From: Gordionus sp. m RMFG-2023
Taxonomy: Eukaryota; Nematomorpha; Gordioida; Chordodea; Parachordodidae
Length of the DNA: 64,000 bases
Direction: 5' to 3'
Assembly (NCBI RefSeq): GCF_954871325.1
Contig: NC_088778.1
Span: 11,789,882 to 11,853,881, forward strand
Within the stretch, counting starts at the first letter, position 1; every line of letters starts with the position of its first letter. Made by a program: the position numbers and the translations under genes. Positions 53,741 to 64,000 of the stretch are shown in pieces. The notes under the pieces are model-generated. The model did not search any database. It worked only from the letters and a program-made list of their open reading frames with translations, and was not told the DNA's origin.

Positions 53741-56700
53741 AAAAGGGATTTGTAACAGGTGGAAGACCACAAAAAAATAAATAATCAATATATATAAAAT
53801 CAAAAAAAAAAGGTGTTTTTGTGGGAATACGGTATTTTCCTCCCCTCTTAAATACGGCTATCCCGGGGTGGTAGGTTGTTGAATTTGTTTGTACGCTCTT
53901 CTTCTTGATTTTCGGGTTCTTGTCGAAGTCGGATATCTCGGCGATAGTATCGTCGGGCTTTTTGAGCTGTTTCCACGTAATAAACGACAGATCCTAGAAC
54001 CTCTATTATAGTTCCTTTTCCCCATCGTGGGTTGGGAATGCTTGCGGGTGTTCGCACCCATACTAGATTTCCATTCCTTAGATCGGGCTGAACCGGGTAG
54101 TGTGTGGTGTGAAATGCTGATTTTTCATGGAGGAGGTCTAATGGACGTCTGATCTTGCGTCCTAGATATAGCATGGCTGGGGTTTGCTTCGTGGTTGGAT
54201 GTGGAGTGTTTCTATAGGCTATTAGGAAGTTGGTAAGCTGGGTTTGAATTTCTGTGCGGGGAAATCCTCTTATAGCATTTTTAAAGGTTCGTACGAATCG
54301 TTCCGCTATTCCATTACTTTGGGGGGAGTACGGGGGGGGGTGTAGATATGGGTTATTCCATGGCGTTCACAATATTGGTTGAATTCGTGGCTGACAAACT
54401 GTGGTCCGTTGTCGGTTATGAGGTTTCGCGGATAGCCTAGGTGATTAAAAATGCATTCTAACGCTGTTAGGAGTGCTTGGATGTGGTGTTATTCAAGCGG
54501 GCTATTTCTGGCCATTTGGAATAGGCATCTACTAGAATTAGCCAATGTATTTGATGTATGGGTCCAGCGAGGTCGACGTGTACCATTTCTCCCACTGTGC
54601 GGGCGACGGGCCAGTGGTGTAGTAATCTCTGGGGGAAGTTTTCTTTGAATAGTTGACAACGGTTGCATATTTCACTGATTTTTGTGATATCCTTATTTAA
54701 TTGGGGCCACCAGACATAAATCCTTGCGGTTTCCTTCATTCGAACAATTCCCGGGTGTCCACTATGAATCTCTTGTAAGATAGCGGGTCGTAAGGTTTTG
54801 GGAATGATTAACCGGGTTCCCCGGACAATTATCTCCCCGTCTATTGACAATTCATCTTTTATGTTCCAATATTCTTGTAATTCGGTGGTTGTTATCTGGG
54901 GGGGGGGCAGCCATTTCGTATATTTTCTTTGATCTGTGATAATTCTGGGTCTTGCATTGTTATGGATTCTATTTTATCTCTAGTGAAGGGTAGGTCTTTA
55001 ATACGGGTCTGTAGAATTTGGTTTACCTCGGTTTTATTTTGATGGTCGATGTTAGGGAGCGGTAGTCGGGAAAGAACGTCGGCATTCATATTTGTGGGCC
55101 CTGTTTTGTATTGAATGTTGAAATTGAAGCCCAATAATATTACTCCCCATCGTTGTAATCTTGCGGAAGTCATGGTTGGGATCCCAATTTTTTTCCCATA
55201 TATGGCTAGTAGGGGCTTATGGTCTGTGTTTATGATGAATGGTCTTCCTAGCAGGAATTGTCGGAATCTCTTAACGGCAAAAACAATGGCCAAGGCTTCC
55301 TTCTCTATGGTGGAATAGTTAATTTCGGCCTTCGATAACGTTCGGGAAGCATAGGCTATAGGTTTCTCGATATTGTTATCCCATAGATGTGATAGAACGG
55401 CTCCTAAACCATAAGCGGAAGCATCACAAGATAGAGTGAGGGTGGTTTCGAGGTTGTAGTTGCAAAGGATTTGGGGGGAAATCAATAGGGTCTTGATGGA
55501 ATTGAAACTGTCAGATGTGGTTTGGTTCCAGTTGAACTTTACCCCTTGGTGTAATAGATCGTATAACGGTTTAGCTATGGTAGACATGTTTGGTATAAAT
55601 TTTGCATAATAGGTAACGAGACCAATGAAGGATCGCACTTCGTGAACGTTTTTTTTGGAACGGGACAATTTTTGATAGATTCTGTTGTTCTAGGACTAGG
55701 AGTTAACCCGTCTGCATTAATGATGTGGCCCAAATATTCCACTGAGGGTTGCGCTAATTTGCATTTTTTTAGATTTATTCTTAAATTAAAATCATCCAAT
55801 CGTGTGAAGAGCTGATGCAAATCCATGACACCCACGATGTTAACTCATATCAGAATTTATTATGTTAGATAAATTGATAAACAAAAACACTAAAAATAAT
55901 TTAAAGATATTATGCAAATATATTGAAGCCTTGTGTTATTTACATGGCTAGGATGCTATATTAGAAAGGAGTTTTCCCTGATACTAGAATATCGTCTAAA
56001 TAAGTGACGGTCTTTTTTAGACCGGCTGTTACAATGTCCATCGTTCGTTGAAAAATCATTGGGGCGGAGGAAATACCAAAAGGAAGTCTATTAAAATTGA
56101 ATAGGCCTAGATGGGTGCTAATTGTTAACAGTTCGCTTGTAGTTTTTGTGACTGGTATTTGGGTGTATGCTTCTTTTAGATCTATGACCGAAAAAATAGT
56201 ACCTTCTTGTAGTGTTCCAAAAATATCTTCGATTCGGGGGATAGGATAACATTCGGGCCTGATCCATGGGTTCAGAATAACTTTGTAATCAATGCAAAGG
56301 CGTATGGAATTGTCCGACTTTTGAATGGGCACAACTGGAGATCCCCATTTACTGTATCGGCATTTACTAATAATCGCTTGGTTTTCCCAGTCCTTAAGTA
56401 TTTGTTCAATTTGTGACTTTAGTGCATAGGGTACCGAACGGGGTTTGACGAACTGGGGTTGTGCGTTGGGAAGGAGATTAACGTCTATTTTGCTTGGGAA
56501 ACTTCCTAAGGTATCCGAAAAAATTCGTGGGAAATTTTTTTTAAGCTGTTTAATTTCTTGATCCTTGTAGGTGATGTCTTGTAGGATCTCGGATATCTTG
56601 TTTAGAACATCTCTACCCACTATGGAGGTGGTGGAGTTATTAGTTACTAGGATATTTGTTGAATGTGTGCTGTCTTGGTAGCTTATTATTGCCGGGAAGT

Positions 56701-57727
56701 GCCCTATGGGTTGAATGTCATGTCCTGAAAATGATTTTAGAACTACCTTGGTGTCCTCCATTGGGATAAGGTTGAAAAGTACATTATACGTTTGATTATT
56801 AATGATTGTTACATCTGAGCCTGTATCTATAACCATTTCTAATGGTATACCATTTATTTTTACCGTTACCCGGAATGAATGGTTTTTGTCGATATCCGCT
56901 TCATTTGTCATCATGTTTATGTGTTTGTACTCCTTGTTTTCTATCTTTTTAGTCTCGAGTAGTACTCTGTTAGTCGCTGGGTAGGCTATTGCCGGGAAAT
57001 TGGGTTGAGTCGTAGGTATATTTCGAGGAGTATACTGAGAGGAGTAATAATTGTTGAAAGTTTGTTTTATTGGGCAATTGTATCTATAATGCCCCACGTT
57101 TCCGCAATTGTAACAGGTTGGGTTTTCATTCCGTGAAAAATTTCGACGTGGGGGTTGATAGTAATTCTCCAATGTTTGCGGGGTGTTTTGTACATGCGTA
57201 TACTTTGTGGGTATGTTTATTTGGTTGCTGTAGGCGTGGTTCGTCGCATTATTTTGGTTAAGCGCTTCGGCCATTTCCCAGGTTTGCGCAATTTTTAACT
57301 TTCCTTTAAACGTCATATTATCGGACGTCATTACGTGACCTCTTATTCCGGAGGATTGTATCCCCGCTCCGAATTGGGAGGACAGGAAAAGGTCCCAGCT
57401 GGGGCCTAGATCGCACTGAGAGGCCAAAGCTATCAAAGCTTCCGCATATTCAGTAATTGTTTCGCCATTTTGCTGGATGCGTTGACGAAGCTTGTTGATT
57501 GCTAGACCTCTGTTGTTATTGTTGTTTCCCAAAATAGTTTTTACGTCCTCTATTGACATTTCCAACATAGGCCTTGGTGCAAAGGCTAACTTTAATTTTG
57601 AATATAGGCCGTGACCGCATGATGATAAGAATAAGGATAGTAAATTTGCCTCCGGTTGATGTCGGTGGATAAGCATAAAACGTTCTAGGTATTGATCTGT
57701 TGGTTCTTCCGGGTCGTAGATTATCGA

Positions 57728-57745
57728 ATGTACGTTGGGCACCAG
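57728..57745 (-). promoter_or_regulatory. Primer-binding site of gypsy fossil B
   Basis: One base after the 5' LTR the minus strand reads TGGTGCCCAACGTACATTC. The first part is one base from TGGCGCCCAACG, the site used by tRNA-Lys-primed retroelements. The gag reading frame runs straight through this site. Confidence 0.7.
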
Positions 57746-58196
57746 TGTTGAGTTTGGACCGATGGGTCCCCCAGTCTGAAGGGGAATAATACAGTCCGTG
57801 ATCGGGAGTCCAGGATGGTCAATGACTGGATCCAGGGGGCCGAGTTTTATCGATTTAGTCATGGAATCACTTGGACAACGTAAGTTTTAAAGTTTATTCG
57901 AATCAGAGAAATTACAATTAAAAAAAGAAATTCTATTACAAAAAAAAAATATTTTATGATTAATGGTGTTTTGTTTTCCACCTTTATAATTTTTAAAACA
58001 AAGGGGGAAAGAAAAAGTTGTTATTTAATCGCGATATAATCATTCATGAAACTGAATGCAATATAAAAATAAGGAATAATATATTAAATTCATAACAAAA
58101 TAAAAGAAGATGGGAAAACAAAAGAAACAAGGAGAAACAAAAGAAACAAGGAGAAACAAAAATAAAAGAAATAAGGGGGGGGGATAGAACATAACA
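57746..58196 (-). repeat. 5' LTR of gypsy fossil B
   Basis: Ends as for the 3' LTR. It contains the ATG of the gag frame (57862) and an extra short tandem stretch (CAAAAGAAACAAGGAGAAA) near 58120-58165. Confidence 0.9.
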
Positions 58197-58201
58197 CGTC
58201 T

Positions 58202-58480
58202 AAGCTCTATTATCTGGCAAAGAGTTGTATTCTTCTTGATTTTCAGAAATAACAGTAATATCTACTGAGTTATTACATCAAATATAAATTAATATTAACA
58301 TTTACATAATATAAACTAGAAAATGTAATCCAGAATTTTACACAGACAAATATTTTCATGTGCAACAAAGCGGAAAAAGTAAGGGAAATATTGGAAACCC
58401 ATAGATTTCCAAGATGCAAAAAATATATAAAGAAACTATAAATATAAATTATTTTGTAATTCTATTTTTTTTTTCTTATA
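58202..58480. other. Flank of gypsy fossil B
   Basis: AT-rich. On the minus strand 58270-58204 reads DITVISENQEEYNSLPDNRA, open but short, with a faint likeness to the C-terminal end of fossil B's own polyprotein. Too short to call. Confidence 0.3.
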
Positions 58481-58796
58481 CACCCAAATTTTGGGTTGAG
58501 GTAATTTTTAGGCTTCGATTCAGGTCAGTCGCGACTCGTAGTTTTAATAAGATTATGATAATCTTATAAAATACAATTCTGGCCTCCGCAGTATGCGATA
58601 AGATATAACGCCTAGCAATTTGTATCAATTAAAACCATATCGCACATTTACTAATACCACTAATATAACGTGAAATCACAGTTCTAGATTTGTTACATTT
58701 ATTAACTCTTAATGTGAGGTTAGGACATGAGATCTAAGATTTTTTAAAATATTTATTTTAATATCTAATCGTTATTAAAAATATATTTTTAGTGCT

Positions 58797-58980
58797 CTCA
58801 TTATAAATGCGAGAATTGCTACAAACGTATGCAAGAATCAGTCAGTATATGCCAAGACCGTAATTGCGTAGACGATTACTTTAAAACATATATGTGCATA
58901 ATTCCCCTTTTCTGTCAATTAAATTCATATATTTCTGATTTAATTAAATTTCAAACCTAATATTCTTTAAATTATAATAA
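58797..58980 (+). CDS. Unknown cysteine-rich coding fragment
   Basis: After a TTTTTAG acceptor-like site an open stretch reads SHYKCENCYKRMQESVSICQ, then DRNCVDDYFKTYMCIIPLF. The two CxxC-like pairs (CENC, and CQDRNC) suggest a small zinc-binding module. I do not recognise the family, though RPA-type OB-fold proteins have comparable fingers. The inverted copy near 60300 is broken. It could be a captured host exon or part of an unknown transposon gene. Confidence 0.3.
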
Positions 58981-60289
58981 TTTTGATAGATGTATTAAAG
59001 ATTTATTGTTGCCTTTGACCTTTTATAAAAATGTTCTTTTATTGAAGAACTATAATTATAGTTATTTTTAAAAAATATAAAGAATTATGTATAATTGTAA
59101 CTAATTTTTTTATTAGACTAGCTCATTTATATCCAAAAACATCTTACATGAAAGGGGGTGTATTATACCAAAATGCCCTATTTTTTTGACCTCTCAGCCT
59201 CTGTTTGAAGGTGGAGGCAAAAAAAATTTTTCGTTAGTTATAATATATACAAATTCTAGTAGAAATTTTAGAAAAATCCCGGTTGAAACTCATGTTGATT
59301 TGTCATGAAATCACCGTATATTAAAGATTTTAACTTTTTTTACTTATTTTGGATGTTCAATAAAATATGAAAATAACGAATATTTATTCATTAAGGTACA
59401 AACTATAGGAATTTTTAAGAGAATCCGGGTTGTAACTAATTTGATTTGTCATGGAATTCACTAGGGCTGTGCAGATATTAAATCGGATCGGGACCGATAT
59501 TTAGCGTTTTCAAAAAATATCGGCCACCGATTCGATATTTGTTATTGTTTTTGATCATTTTATGATTGTATATAGAGATCTGCAAAGTTAGGCCCGGCCC
59601 GTACGTGTTTTGGGCCGGGCTCGGGCCTAATTCTATTTAAAATAAACGGGTTCGGGCCGGGTCTAATATTTTTAAAAAAATTCACCTTGGAAATTTTTTT
59701 AAATATATTTAAATTTATCAATTTTATATTGAATTTTTTATGTAAAATAAAAATATTTGATTTTATTTATTGAAACTAAACGACATATAACATATATGTC
59801 TTTTATTTTGAGTAATTATAAAAATTAATTTATATACGTTATAATATATTATAATTGATAAAAAAATATTTTAGGTTCCAACTCCAAACAGAAGCTGTAG
59901 GTCGAAATAGGGCATTTTAGGATAAATAATCTCCCTTTCATTTTAGATATTTTTTGATATAATTGAGATAGAATAGAAGCGTCATTTAATAATATAATTC
60001 TGCAATTATGATCGTATATACATAATTCTTTATATTTATTCAAGAAAATAATGACTAGAATTAAAATTTTTCAGAAAAAAGACATTTTAATTTTTAAAAA
60101 GTAAAAAACAAAATTTTTATAAAAATTTAACTTAGCCAAAAGCTAACAACGAGTAAATTTAATAATCAATCAAAATTATAAACATTAAGGTATATATGAT
60201 TATCATTTAAAAAATATAAATTATAAATTTAATTAAGTCGGATATACAAAAAATTAATTCACAAATGAATTCACATATATGTTTTAAAA
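58981..60289. other. Interior of the inverted-repeat composite
   Basis: AT-rich with scraps: GGATCGGGACCGATATTTAGC at 59485-59505 belongs to the CCGATAT MITE family, and GGCCCGGCCCGTACGTG with GGGCCGGGCTCGGGCC at 59601-59632 to the CCCGGGC family. A minus-strand frame at 59849-60043 has no recognisable product. Confidence 0.4.
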
Positions 60290-60533
60290 TATTTATTTTT
60301 GCAATTACGGTCTTGGCATAGATTGTTGGAATTTTGCATACGTCTTAACCAACTCTGGCATTTGTAAATTGTAATTAGCACAAACTATTATTTTTAATAA
60401 AGATCAGATATTAAAATATAGTAAATATTTTTTAAAAACCATACATAGCTGTGCATGTCCTAACCGCACATTAAAAGTTAACAAATGTAGCTATGAATTT
60501 ATAACTGATTTCATTCTATATTAATGTAATCAG

Positions 60534-60755
60534 TAGTGTTGTTAAACGGCTCATTTTGAGCCGATTTTTAAAACGGCTAACTCAATATTTTAGCCAGAAA
60601 AATATTGCCTAAGCCTTGAGATTTCACTAATAGATGTCCAAACCATTGTTCCTTCTACAAACAAAGTCTTCAGGCTTACGTAATATTATCCTAGATGAAA
60701 TATTGAGTTAATCTTTTTTGTAAATCAGCTCAAAACTGGCCGTTTAACAACACTA
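60534..60755. mobile_element. Complete hAT-type MITE, GTTGTTAAACGGCTC family
   Basis: 222 bp with tips TAGTGTTGTTAAACGG and CCGTTTAACAACACTA and perfect 8-bp target copies GTAATCAG at 60526-60533 and 60756-60763. Just inside the tips GGCTCATTTTGAGCC is palindromic. The right target copy overlaps the CAG tip of the next MITE, so it inserted at the very end of that element. Confidence 0.9.
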
Positions 60756-60760
60756 GTAAT

Positions 60761-61535
60761 CAGGGATGAGAACCCGGACCTGAACCCTTGTATTTTGGAT
60801 GTACCTGAACCCTTTTAAAAGTGAAGGGTTCTAGGTGTCAAAAATATTTTTTTAAAAGTTTAAATTCATGAAAAATATTTTTTCGAGAAATCATTTTTTA
60901 TTTCTTCCCGTCTAAATTTTCTGGTTTTTATACTTATTTTATCGGCAATATCTTGTTTTAATTTGTATCAATTTTAGAAGGTTATATATGTGAATATAGT
61001 GTGTAGGTAAAATATTTTATTATAAATATTTTATAATATGCTATTTAATGGGAATACGTTGCTTATCTTTTATATTAATTTTAGAAAGTGGAATATTGGT
61101 AATTTTGTAGCAGGCACGTAACAAAGCCCCCCGCCATTATCGCTAATTTGCCTGCTCCCTTAAATATCATTTCAAGGTAATAAAAATTCCCCTCGCCTAC
61201 ACAGTTCACACCAAAAAATTAAACTATATATTAAGAATTTGAAAAATAAATTAGTAAAAGATTTATAATATTTTATTATAAATGATTTTAAGAGCTATGT
61301 GATTAAGTAAAACATTCAAAATATAAATTAATTTTTAAATTTTTTACTTGTAAATTATGCTTCTATTATTTATACGGAGTATAAAAAAAATAATTGTGTA
61401 ATTTTAAGAGCTGTGAACCCTCCTTCTAAAAAAATGGGTTCAGTGAAAAATCCAGATTCAGGTTGGTTCAGGGTCCGGAGACCGAAAAATTTTAGATTCA
61501 GGTGGGTTCAGGGTCCGGAGACCGAAAAATTATGA
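60761..61535. mobile_element. MITE with CAGGGATGTGAACCC end, copy 2
   Basis: Starts CAGGGATGAGAACCCGG and shares its interior with the element at 36827-37636 (TTTAATTTGTATCAATTTTA, GCAGGCACGTAAC and others). The right end is rearranged: a ~42-bp unit with GGGTCCGGAGACCGAAAAAT is duplicated in tandem at 61455-61530 and the terminal CAGGGA is missing. Confidence 0.75.
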
Positions 61536-61684
61536 CTTATAAAAATTAGTTAAAATAACAGAAACATCATTTATTTTTTTTTTAATTTATTTTAATTAGT
61601 ATCGCCAAAAAAATTATTTATTATATAATATATAATACAATTTTAAAAATAATATTGTATTTCTATTTTAAAAATTTTATTTAG

Positions 61685-61885
61685 GCGAATTATCATATCT
61701 TCTAAAATATCGTCAGCTCTAAATCGATCAGCTGTTATATCGTGTCGCATACTGCAGAGGCCAGAATTAGATGACAGGCTAATTGCGAATTTTGCTAAAG
61801 ACGATATTTTATATGATTATCCATCAGTTGCGACCCGACCCAAAAATCGGGTCGTTTTCGACATTGACCTGAGTCGACGCTGAAA
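61685..61885 (+). other. Open stretch in the right arm of the composite
   Basis: One plus-strand frame without stops reads ISSKISSALNRSAVISCRIL then QRPELDDRLIANFAKDDILY and ends at 61881. It has no ATG start of its own. Not recognised; probably a remnant of the composite element's gene. Confidence 0.3.
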
Positions 61886-62239
61886 AACGAACTCAAAATC
61901 TGGGTCGATTTAAAAAAAAAAAAATAGAATTACAAAATAATTTTTGTTAATATTTTCATTAAATATATGCCGCATCTTGGCCACCTAAAATGTTCCAACA
62001 CATCTCTCACGTTATCAGCTTTTTTGTATGTCTGGAAAAAGTTTTGGATTAGATTTCCTAGTATTGATCAATTATTATTTTTTATTTATCATCTATAATT
62101 AATTTATGAAATTAAATTTATTTTAGATAGGAACTAATCTTTATTTTTTATTGGTTTAAAATATTTTTAAATTCATATTGTAATGTAGACCAAAATTTAT
62201 GAAGGTTTATTTTTGAATCGGCTAATGGTATTGCTATTG

Positions 62240-62942
62240 TGTACCGATACCACTTTTTGGAGGCCGATCCGATATTTCAGATATTAAATTGATATCGGCC
62301 GATAACCGATCCGATATCATATCTAATTTTGTATTCTGCAAAGATACCGGTTTTAATTTTTAATATACTTTTTATTAGTACAACATCTATAATTTTACTA
62401 TACCATAACATATGTCATTTAAATATATTATAATGGTCAGTTATAGTTTATATTCAATTCAATTGCTATTATTTATATAATAAGTAATAGCATTAATCTA
62501 TTTACATAATTAGTAATAAAAAAATATATTATGAAATTTGAAATTAATATTTAAAATTAATATTTAAAATTAATATATCGAAGATTTCTTTTTATATCAG
62601 AGATATGTCGGCGGTGATGGGGACTGTTAATATCACTAGCATCACTAAAAACAGATACTGAAGAGATTAATGAACACTTTTTTAAACAGAATGCGAAAAA
62701 AAATAACTATATTGCAGAATGTTTATTAACTAATTATTTCTATTAAAAAAATTAAACATAAAAATGTATTTCGATTTTATTTATAAAAATAAATGGTTTT
62801 TTAGATATAACTTTTTTTAAATTTTGTTAAAAGCGCCATTTTATATCGGACCGGAAAAATTTATAATATTTGCCGATAACCGATATTTTAAAATGAGCGA
62901 AATATCGGCCCGATCCGATATAAAATATCGGTACATCCCTAG
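62240..62942 (-). mobile_element. hAT-derived MITE, CCGATATCGG family, copy 2
   Basis: The reverse complement of the element at 18097-18862: TACCGATACCACTTTTTGG at the left, GGCCGATCCGATATTTCAG, and ATCGGTACATCCCTA at the right. The left tip is eroded. The interior keeps a decayed form of the hATC tail near 62580-62660. Confidence 0.8.
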
Positions 62943-63375
62943 TTAAAAGTGAAGAAAGTATCAGCCAATATCGATACTGACTAATAGCAAGTGTCAGTGC
63001 ATATTTGTATAAAATCGTCAATATTTAATTCCCCACTATATTTGATAAATAATCTAATACATAATTTATAATTAAAGTATAATTTTAGTGTTAAAAATGT
63101 TTGATAATATAAATTTAACTAATAATTATTTATAAACTAGAATTAAGATTATATTTTTATATAAACTACATGCATTATTTTATTATCAAATTATCATATC
63201 AATTAAACAATATTAAAATTATTCAAAATATAGTAAATGAAAAAATACAAACAAAAAATAAAATTGATTAAATTATGTCTTAAATTTAAACAATTTTTGA
63301 CTTAATCATACCAACCTTATCTAGGTGAGATATAACAAAATATTAAGATAAATGGTCATTTATTATCATAGGGAT
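62943..63375. other. AT-rich spacer
   Basis: No feature recognised apart from a faint TCAGCCAATATCGATACTG repeat scrap just after the MITE. Confidence 0.4.
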
Positions 63376-63379
63376 CTAC

Positions 63380-64000
63380 TGCCTAATTCACGCGGGAAGA
63401 TGAAATAATCGAAGATATATTTAGATATTCTATAGACATCAAAAATGCAGAGGTCATTATTATGATGGGGCCTCTTATGTTAGTGTAAAGATATCTGGTT
63501 TACAAATGTGATAAGATAATAAAGAATAAAGCAATCTATGTACATTGTGCAAGTCATACATTAGATGATGTAGTATAATATTCAATTAATACTAGCGCAA
63601 AGCGTTTATATATTAATCTTTTTTTCGAAATTCTCCCAAATGCATGGAATATTTCATTCCATCCAAGATAAAAACAATATGAAATAATCATTTCGCAGTG
63701 AGGTTGCTATGAGAGCAAAAATTTATTACACCAAATAAAACTTTTTATTTCCAAAATAATGATAATATTTGAAAAGTAGAAGTTTTAAATGCTGAAATCA
63801 AAAGTTCTCCTTTACATTTTCAAAATGTTAAATATAAAATAAAAGATCAAATTGTAATATGACAAGATAGGTTAGATAAAAGGTTAATTTAAAGAAAAAA
63901 GAATTAAATTTAGAGGAGCCCATTTTAAAGCAACAGAAAAAAACGTCTTAAAGATTTGAAGAAGGAACGAATTTATGATATGATAATATTGGGCAGTTAA
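63380..64000 (+). mobile_element. hAT transposase remnant (zinc-finger MYM/DUF4371-like type)
   Basis: Plus-strand pieces YYDGAS (about 63460), IYVHCASHTLDDVV (about 63535), LFFEILPNAWNISFHP (about 63615-63665) and FRGAHFKATEKNVLK near the end match the order of this hAT branch (YDGA..M...., YVHC.SH.LNL, F...L...). Many frame breaks. It continues past the window edge. Confidence 0.65.

Larger units (their letters stand above)
53100..58196 (-). mobile_element. Ty3/gypsy LTR retrotransposon fossil B, young
   Basis: Complete outline: 5' LTR 57746-58196, 3' LTR 53100-53528 (both TGTTATG...CTCAACA on the minus strand) and perfect 5-bp target copies CGTCT at 53095-53099 and 58197-58201. The LTRs differ at about three bases by eye plus a few indels, so insertion is recent. 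Parts in order on the minus strand: gag with a CCHC knuckle (CYNCGNVGHYRYNC, near 57.1 kb), protease (VIDTGSDVTII, near 56.8 kb), reverse transcriptase (YLDDILVSG, near 56.0 kb), RNase H (LSCDASAYGLGAVLSHL, near 55.4 kb), integrase zinc finger (HSGHPGIVRMKETARIYVWW, near 54.75 kb), integrase core, and a C-terminal LGRKIRRPLDLLH block. Purine tract and primer site are in place. It is broken at a few places. Confidence 0.93.
58480..61930. mobile_element. Inverted-repeat composite element
   Basis: The left part (58490-58980) and right part (60290-60520 plus 61685-61920) are diverged inverted copies. Examples: CTGGCCTCCGCAGTATGCGA (58581) against its complement near 61750-61775; TATGCCAAGACCGTAATTGC (58849) against GCAATTACGGTCTTGGCATA (60301); and TTAATGTGAGGTTAGGACATG (58709) against 60450-60475. 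Outer tips are rich in GGGTCG/CGACCC. The right arm was split by the MITEs at 60534-60755 and 60761-61535. This looks like an old transposon with long inverted repeats, or two copies facing each other. Confidence 0.6.

Noticed and set aside
58204-58270. Second gypsy polyprotein end next to fossil B
   Set aside because: ENQEE and NSLP resemble the C-terminal end of fossil B, but the stretch is about 20 residues and the flanking CGTCT target copies explain the border without it.

Overview
The window is AT-rich nuclear DNA from a eukaryote. It uses the standard stop codons, has GT-AG introns and carries a dense load of transposons. The one gene I can name is the large subunit of replication factor C (RFC1). 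Its predicted protein is closer to animal than to yeast RFC1 across the BRCT, AAA+ and C-terminal regions. An invertebrate or other basal animal with a repeat-rich genome fits best, but the species cannot be fixed from this sequence.

Host genes. RFC1 lies on the minus strand from about 38909 down to 15027. Sixteen exons can be placed with matching splice phases, giving 848 residues and a stop. The poorly conserved N-terminal part is not seen and should lie above 38909. The introns hold almost every transposon class in the window. A second, convergent plus-strand gene of unknown function is suggested at 11126-13967 by five small exons whose phases agree; the two genes end about 1.1 kb apart.

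Layout. 1-1414: remnant of a hAT transposase. About 1447-10473: a 9-kb foldback-like structure whose arms are arrays of short CGCGAA-type units, with a palindromic hAT element (4477-7437) nested inside. 10.5-15 kb: unknown gene, hAT and LINE scraps. 15-39 kb: RFC1 with intronic hAT elements (15106-16513, 21473-24767), a hAT MITE (18097-18862), a Mutator-like MITE carrying a tRNA-like SINE segment (26281-26680), an RTE-like LINE 5' piece with a tRNA-like head (about 29340-30630), a non-coding LTR element (31066-33800) and small MITEs. 39.7-42.5 kb: nested hAT elements. 43.3-51.7 kb: a Ty3/gypsy fossil with a 1.2-kb inverted copy of its 3' region. 53.1-58.2 kb: a younger Ty3/gypsy fossil with both LTRs and target-site duplication. 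58.4-62 kb: an inverted-repeat composite with MITEs in it. 62-64 kb: a second hAT MITE copy and a hAT transposase remnant.

How it fits together. Many elements keep target-site duplications that can be read directly: 8 bp for most hATs, 9 bp for the Mutator-like MITE and possibly the foldback, 5 bp for two LTR elements. The order of nesting can therefore be read from the sequence. No bacterial-type operons, CRISPR arrays, rRNA genes or intact tRNA genes are present.
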